Part shown: one piece after another, positions 54,672 through 58,023 of the stretch | How the letters are laid out: every line of letters starts with the position of its first letter | Position numbering within the stretch: the first letter of the stretch is position 1 | The notes under the pieces: generated by a model | The model's database searches: none | The model's input: only the letters and a program-made list of their open reading frames with translations | What the model was told of the DNA's origin: nothing | Program-made: the position numbers and the translations under genes | NCBI RefSeq assembly: GCF_001274935.1 | Contig: NZ_LILC01000005.1 | Span: 1-58,023 of the forward strand | Reading direction: 5' to 3' | DNA: 58,023 nucleotides | Source: Priestia koreensis | GTDB lineage: Bacteria; Bacillota; Bacilli; Bacillales; Bacillaceae_H

Positions 54672-54705
54672 GGTAAATGAAGAAAAAGATGATTTTTCAT
54701 TTACC
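54672..54705 (-). terminator. Terminator-like hairpin after the acyl-CoA synthetase
   Basis: GGTAAATGA and TCATTTACC (9-bp arms) lie just past the synthetase stop on the minus strand; the tail (CTCTTT) is only moderately T-rich. Confidence 0.6.
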
Positions 54706-54724
54706 CCCCTTATTTATGAATAAA

Positions 54725-56341
54725 TTAAATCGTTGTAAAGTAATCTTTCATTCCTTCACGGAGTTTATATTTTTGAATTTTTCCAGAAGCGGTCATAGGA
54801 AATTCTGAGACGAATAAAATGTACTCAGGTATTTTATAATGAGCAATTTTTCCTTTGCAAAATTCTTTCATATTTTGCTCAGTGACGGAACAATTATCCT
54901 TTAGAATAATACAGGCACCTACTCTTTCTCCGTATTTTTCGTCGGGAACTCCGATAACTTGAACATCAAAAATAGAAGGGTGTTGATACAAAAACTCTTC
55001 TATCTCTCGCGGATAAACATTTTCTCCTCCACGAATGATCATATCTTTTAATCGACCAGTAATTTTAATATATCCCTCTGAGTCAGCTGTTGCTAAGTCA
55101 CCGGTATGTAGCCATCCCTCTTCATCAATAGCACTATCCGTCGCTTCTGGCATTTTATAGTAGCCTTTCATTACAAGATAGCCTCTTGTGCAAAGTTCCC
55201 CCTGTTCCCCGTCATTTACGGGTTCATTTGTAATTGGATCGACAATTTTAATCTCTACGTGCGGGTGTACTTTCCCGACTGTTTCTACTTTTTTCGTAAT
55301 AGAATCAAGCGGCGTGGTTTGTGTAATGACAGGAGAGGACTCTGTTTGGCCGTAGGCAATGGTAATGTCTGTCATATGCATTTCGTTCATCACCTTTTTC
55401 ATCACTTCAATTGGACACGGAGATCCTGCCATAATTCCTGTCCGAAGAGTGGATAAATCGTATTGTTTAAAGTTAGGATGATTTAGCTCGGAAATAAACA
55501 TAGTCGGAACTCCTTGAAGCGCAGTACATTTTTCTTTTTCAACGGTTTGTAATACAACCTCGGGGTCGAATTCTATAATTGGCGCCATTGTTGCCCCCAC
55601 TGTTACAGAAGCGAGCGTTGACATTACACAACCAAAACAATGAAACAGTGGAACTGGTATGCAAAGAATATCAGTAGAACGTAATCCCATCGACTGAGCA
55701 ACAAGAAACCCATTGTTTACAATATTGTGGTGTGTAAGCATCACACCTTTTGGAAAACCGGTAGTCCCAGACGTATATTGCATATTAATTACATCGCTAG
55801 GAGTAGGAAGCAGCTCGCGTTTATACAATTCTTCATCCGTAACAGAATAGTGGCCATCCAAAAACTGCGACCAGGTGGGGAAAGAAGATTTTGTCTCTGG
55901 TGTGATCCGGATGAAGTTTTTCAAGGCTGGCAGCTGAGATGGAGAATGTCTTTTTGATTGGTAGAGCTTTTCTACGATAGATAAATATGAAGTAGTTTTA
56001 AATTCATCGATGAAAAATAAAGTAGAGGTATCTGACTGCTTAAGTAGATATTCAAGCTCGTGTTCTTGGTAACTCGTATTAATTGTAACCAATACCGCGC
56101 CAATACGTGCGGAAGCGAATTGAAGAAGAATCCATTCAGGAACGTTAGTTGCCCAGATTGCGATATGCTCACCTTTTTTTATACCTAGGTTCAACAAAGC
56201 TTTTGCGACAAGAGTTGTTGCATCGTAGAACTCCTGATAGGTATATCGAATATTCTCCTTTGAGTAAACAATGGCTTCTTTCTCTTTAAATGATAAAGTC
56301 GTTTCTTTCAATAATTGTCCGATCGTTTGGTTTTTCAGCAT
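54725..56341 (-). CDS. AMP-forming acyl-CoA synthetase (YngI-like)
   Basis: A 538-aa member of the ANL superfamily activating a carboxylic acid to acyl-CoA via acyl-AMP. A3 loop YTSGTTGFPKGVMLTH near 190, A5 YGQTESSP near 328, A7 GWLHTGDLA near 410, A8 hinge GRLKDMIIRGGENVYPREIE near 432, and the A10 lysine in TASGKIQKYKLR near 525 are intact. It resembles B. subtilis YngI and medium/long-chain fatty acyl-CoA synthetases; chain length is not deducible. ATG 56341 follows GAGGAGG. A perfect inverted repeat lies in the divergent promoter gap. Confidence 0.9.
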   Translation of the reverse strand: MLKNQTIGQLLKETTLSFKEKEAIVYSKENIRYTYQEFYDATTLVAKALLNLGIKKGEHIAIWATNVPEWILLQFASARIGAVLVTINTSYQEHELEYLLKQSDTSTLFFIDEFKTTSYLSIVEKLYQSKRHSPSQLPALKNFIRITPETKSSFPTWSQFLDGHYSVTDEELYKRELLPTPSDVINMQYTSGTTGFPKGVMLTHHNIVNNGFLVAQSMGLRSTDILCIPVPLFHCFGCVMSTLASVTVGATMAPIIEFDPEVVLQTVEKEKCTALQGVPTMFISELNHPNFKQYDLSTLRTGIMAGSPCPIEVMKKVMNEMHMTDITIAYGQTESSPVITQTTPLDSITKKVETVGKVHPHVEIKIVDPITNEPVNDGEQGELCTRGYLVMKGYYKMPEATDSAIDEEGWLHTGDLATADSEGYIKITGRLKDMIIRGGENVYPREIEEFLYQHPSIFDVQVIGVPDEKYGERVGACIILKDNCSVTEQNMKEFCKGKIAHYKIPEYILFVSEFPMTASGKIQKYKLREGMKDYFTTI

Positions 56342-56439
56342 AAAGGCCTCCTCAGCGTATAAAAAAATGTTCTCCTTTTCATCAAATGATGATAAAAATA
56401 AAATGTAAGAAGGATTAACATCATCTTAACAAAAAGTTA

Positions 56440-56462
56440 GAATATTTCAAAAATAAATATTC
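56440..56462. promoter_or_regulatory. Inverted repeat in the divergent synthetase/EamA promoter region
   Basis: GAATATTT (56440-56447) and AAATATTC (56455-56462) are perfect 8-bp arms with a 7-base AT spacer, the size of a TetR- or MarR-type operator. It ends 27 bases before the EamA start. Confidence 0.5.
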
Positions 56463-56488
56463 GACAAATTATGAAGAGGAGGACGTTG

Positions 56489-57400
56489 ATGGAAAAACAG
56501 CTCTTAAAAGTTTACGGAGTTCTGTTTGTAGGTGTGATTTCAATTTCCACATCAGCCATATTAGTAAAGTTTTCTCATGCTCCTTCAGGGGTCATCGCCT
56601 TTTACCGCTTGTTATTTTCTGTGTTACTTTTGCTCCCTTTTGTTGCGTGGCGTGGAGGTGGAATAGAGGATATTAAGAAGTTTACCAGGAGAGAATGGGG
56701 CTTATCATTTTTATCGGGTCTATTTTTAGCTCTTCATTTCATCCTTTGGTTTGAATCACTTCGATATACGTCTGTAGCTAGCTCTGTCGTAATTGTCACA
56801 CTTCAGCCCCTATTTGCTTTCGTAGGAGCCTATTTTATTTTCAAAGAGAAAGTCAGTACAAAGGGGATTGTTTGTGGGATAAGCGCAATTATTGGGAGTA
56901 TCATTATTAGCTGGGGAGATTTTCATATTAGTGGTGGAGCAATGTATGGAGACTTTCTCTCATTAGTAGCCTGTGCCTTGGTCACCGCCTATTTACTAAT
57001 TGGGCAAAAGGTTCGAAATAACACTTCTCTACTATCCTATACGTTTATTGTCTATGCGAGTAGTACAGTTGTGTTGCTTATTTATGTATTGATAAAGGGC
57101 GAGCCGTTGGTTGGTTATCAGCTAGATGAATGGGTGTACTTTGTTTTACTAGCAGTTTTTCCAACTCTTCTAGGACATTCGCTATTTAATTGGTCAGTGA
57201 AATATGTAAGCACTTCAACAGTATCGATGGTAATTCTATTAGAGCCCGTTGGAGCAGTGTGGTTAGCATACATATTATTGGATGAGAAAGTCATGACCAC
57301 GCAATTACTAGGAGGACTTCTTATTTTTCTTGGTGTTATCCTCTTTATGCTGGAAAAAAAGAAAGATACCCATCCTTTAAAGAAGGGTATCAATTATTAG
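56489..57400 (+). CDS. EamA/DMT-family transporter
   Basis: A 303-aa inner-membrane protein with ten predicted helices in two EamA repeats (about 8-140 and 155-290). AFYRLLFSVLLLLPFVAWRGGG and SLRYTSVASSVVIVTLQPLFAFVGAYFIFKEKV in the first half, and LLGHSLFNWSVKYVSTSTVSMVILLEPVGAVWLAYILLDEKV in the second, are characteristic. Drug/metabolite exporter family; substrate unknown. ATG 56489 follows AAGAGGAGG; ATG 56471 lies ahead of that site. The stop overlaps the next minus-strand gene by four bases. Confidence 0.9.
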   Translation: MEKQLLKVYGVLFVGVISISTSAILVKFSHAPSGVIAFYRLLFSVLLLLPFVAWRGGGIEDIKKFTRREWGLSFLSGLFLALHFILWFESLRYTSVASSVVIVTLQPLFAFVGAYFIFKEKVSTKGIVCGISAIIGSIIISWGDFHISGGAMYGDFLSLVACALVTAYLLIGQKVRNNTSLLSYTFIVYASSTVVLLIYVLIKGEPLVGYQLDEWVYFVLLAVFPTLLGHSLFNWSVKYVSTSTVSMVILLEPVGAVWLAYILLDEKVMTTQLLGGLLIFLGVILFMLEKKKDTHPLKKGINY

Positions 57401-57594
57401 TAAAGGGATTGAAAATGAGAGGCAAGTAAGGAAAAGGTAAGTCCTAAAGAAGAAAAAGTAATCATTGAAAGTCCGTTTACTTTTTCTTTTTCCTCTTGGT
57501 TACATATATTAATCGCTTCCCAGTAGGCAGCGTAGATCAGAATGATAGACATACTAATACATACAATGAGTGCTAGTTGAATGAGATTGATCAT
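57397..57594 (-). CDS. Small two-helix membrane protein, unrecognised
   Basis: A 65-aa protein with hydrophobic helices at about residues 3-24 (LIQLALIVCISMSIILIYAAY) and 44-60, separated by a charged loop (NICNQEEKEKVNG). I do not recognise it. ATG 57594 follows GGGAGGT at good spacing. It is convergent and overlaps the EamA gene end by four bases. No terminator is visible between them. Confidence 0.65.
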   Translation of the reverse strand: MINLIQLALIVCISMSIILIYAAYWEAINICNQEEKEKVNGLSMITFSSLGLTFSLLASHFQSLY

Positions 57595-57822
57595 TTATAA
57601 ACCTCCCGTTAGCTGTAATCTATTAAAAAGATATGTAAGCTAGAAATGATATATTCACACTTTTCGTAGTGAGATTAAAAATGGTAGAAAGGGGAGGTTT
57701 GCTCATTGTATATCTAGTGAAAGATGTAGCAAGAAGAAACTTATTAGAGGTAGTATATTTCTTCTAGAAAAAATGATAAGATAAGGTACAAGCTGTTTTT
57801 AAAACTTTTTTCAAAAAAGGTA

Positions 57823-57851
57823 TTGCGTTTAACAAAAAGAGATGATATATT
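57823..57851 (+). promoter_or_regulatory. rRNA operon promoter P1
   Basis: TTGCGT (57823-57828), a 17-bp spacer and TATATT (57846-57851), preceded by an A/T-tract UP-like region. The bases from 57595 to this point contain no credible gene. Confidence 0.78.
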
Positions 57852-57914
57852 ATTACTTGTCGCTAAGACAACACGATACAAAACAAAACGTCAAAAAACT
57901 TTTTAAAAAAGTTG

Positions 57915-57943
57915 TTGACAATGAGATTTGTAAGTGGTAAGAT
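57915..57943 (+). promoter_or_regulatory. rRNA operon promoter P2
   Basis: Consensus TTGACA (57915-57920), a 17-bp spacer and TAAGAT (57938-57943), 92 bases after P1 and preceded by a similar A/T tract. Tandem spacing is typical of Bacillus rrn operons. Confidence 0.85.
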
Positions 57944-58023
57944 AATAAAGTCGCTTACGAGCGAGATGAACTTTGAAAACTGAACAAAACAAGCAAAACG
58001 TCAACGTTTTAAAAGTAAGACAA
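57944..58023 (+). ncRNA. Pre-16S rRNA leader (partial)
   Basis: CTTTGAAAACTGAACAAAAC followed by AAGCAAAACGTCAACG is the standard Bacillus sequence just ahead of 16S rRNA. The 16S gene itself is not in the window; its start would lie soon after 58023. Confidence 0.82.

Noticed and set aside
57713..57763. Short frame starting GTG in the gap before the rRNA promoters
   Set aside because: Only 16 residues, with the GGGGAGG site too far upstream and in a region expected to be regulatory.

Overview
The window looks like chromosomal DNA of a spore-forming Bacillaceae, most probably Priestia (Bacillus) megaterium or a close relative. This rests on three things: long stretches follow the Bacillus subtilis yut, yum, yui, yux and yug order; spore genes are scattered through it (a YhcN/YlaJ lipoprotein, yutH, kapD, cdaS); and Shine-Dalgarno sites are strong, with frequent GTG and TTG starts. 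I see no tRNA, CRISPR array, transposase or prophage gene. The species call is inference.

Layout. 1-5 kb: yutC, yutD, a DUF3055 gene, yutE, yutF, yutG, yutH. 5-9.6 kb: a 2-hydroxyacid dehydrogenase, then the overlapping threonine operon hom-thrC-thrB behind a clear sigma-A promoter. 9.6-14.3 kb: iron-sulfur and redox genes (yutI, yuzD, yutJ, yuzB, yutM) and dapF. 14.4-17.6 kb: a small membrane protein, then a LacI-family regulator with an oligo-1,6-glucosidase gene and three operator-like palindromes. 17.6-24.9 kb: yumC, yumB, yuiA (39 aa), yuiB, yuiC, a DUF309 gene, pepA, a roughly 380-bp inverted-repeat-bounded noncoding element, and yuiH. 25-34.5 kb: an HD phosphohydrolase, a Tyr/Pro-rich protein, yuxO, kapD, an SLH-domain surface protein, patB, yugF, alaR-alaT, yugI.

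34.4-34.9 kb is a gene-free stretch with two large back-to-back perfect hairpins followed by a GT-rich degenerate repeat. 34.9-45.7 kb: rocD, yuzA, a butanol-type dehydrogenase, the complete seven-gene mrpABCDEFG antiporter operon on the minus strand, a small orphan membrane protein, and pgi. 45.7-48.7 kb: yugN, a K+ channel, a VOC protein, cdaS and a short membrane protein behind a two-hairpin leader. 48.8-53.9 kb: a SAM-I riboswitch controlling cysH-sat-cysC-sumT-sirB-sirC, which is sulfate assimilation plus siroheme synthesis but lacks the cysP permease found between cysH and sat in B. subtilis. 54-57.6 kb: an MgtC-like protein, an acyl-CoA synthetase, an EamA transporter and a small membrane protein. 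The last 200 bases are the tandem promoters and leader of an rRNA operon whose 16S gene should begin just past the end.

The genes form several working groups: homoserine to threonine; sulfate to sulfide with the siroheme cofactor for sulfite reductase (reductase genes not in the window); alanine metabolism under AlaR; Na+/H+ homeostasis by Mrp; and isomaltose-type sugar use under a LacI repressor. Most of the window is conserved housekeeping DNA. I found no convincing new multi-gene defence or mobile system. The least explained parts are the noncoding structures at 23.8-24.2, 33.6-33.7, 34.6-34.9 and 48.43-48.52 kb.
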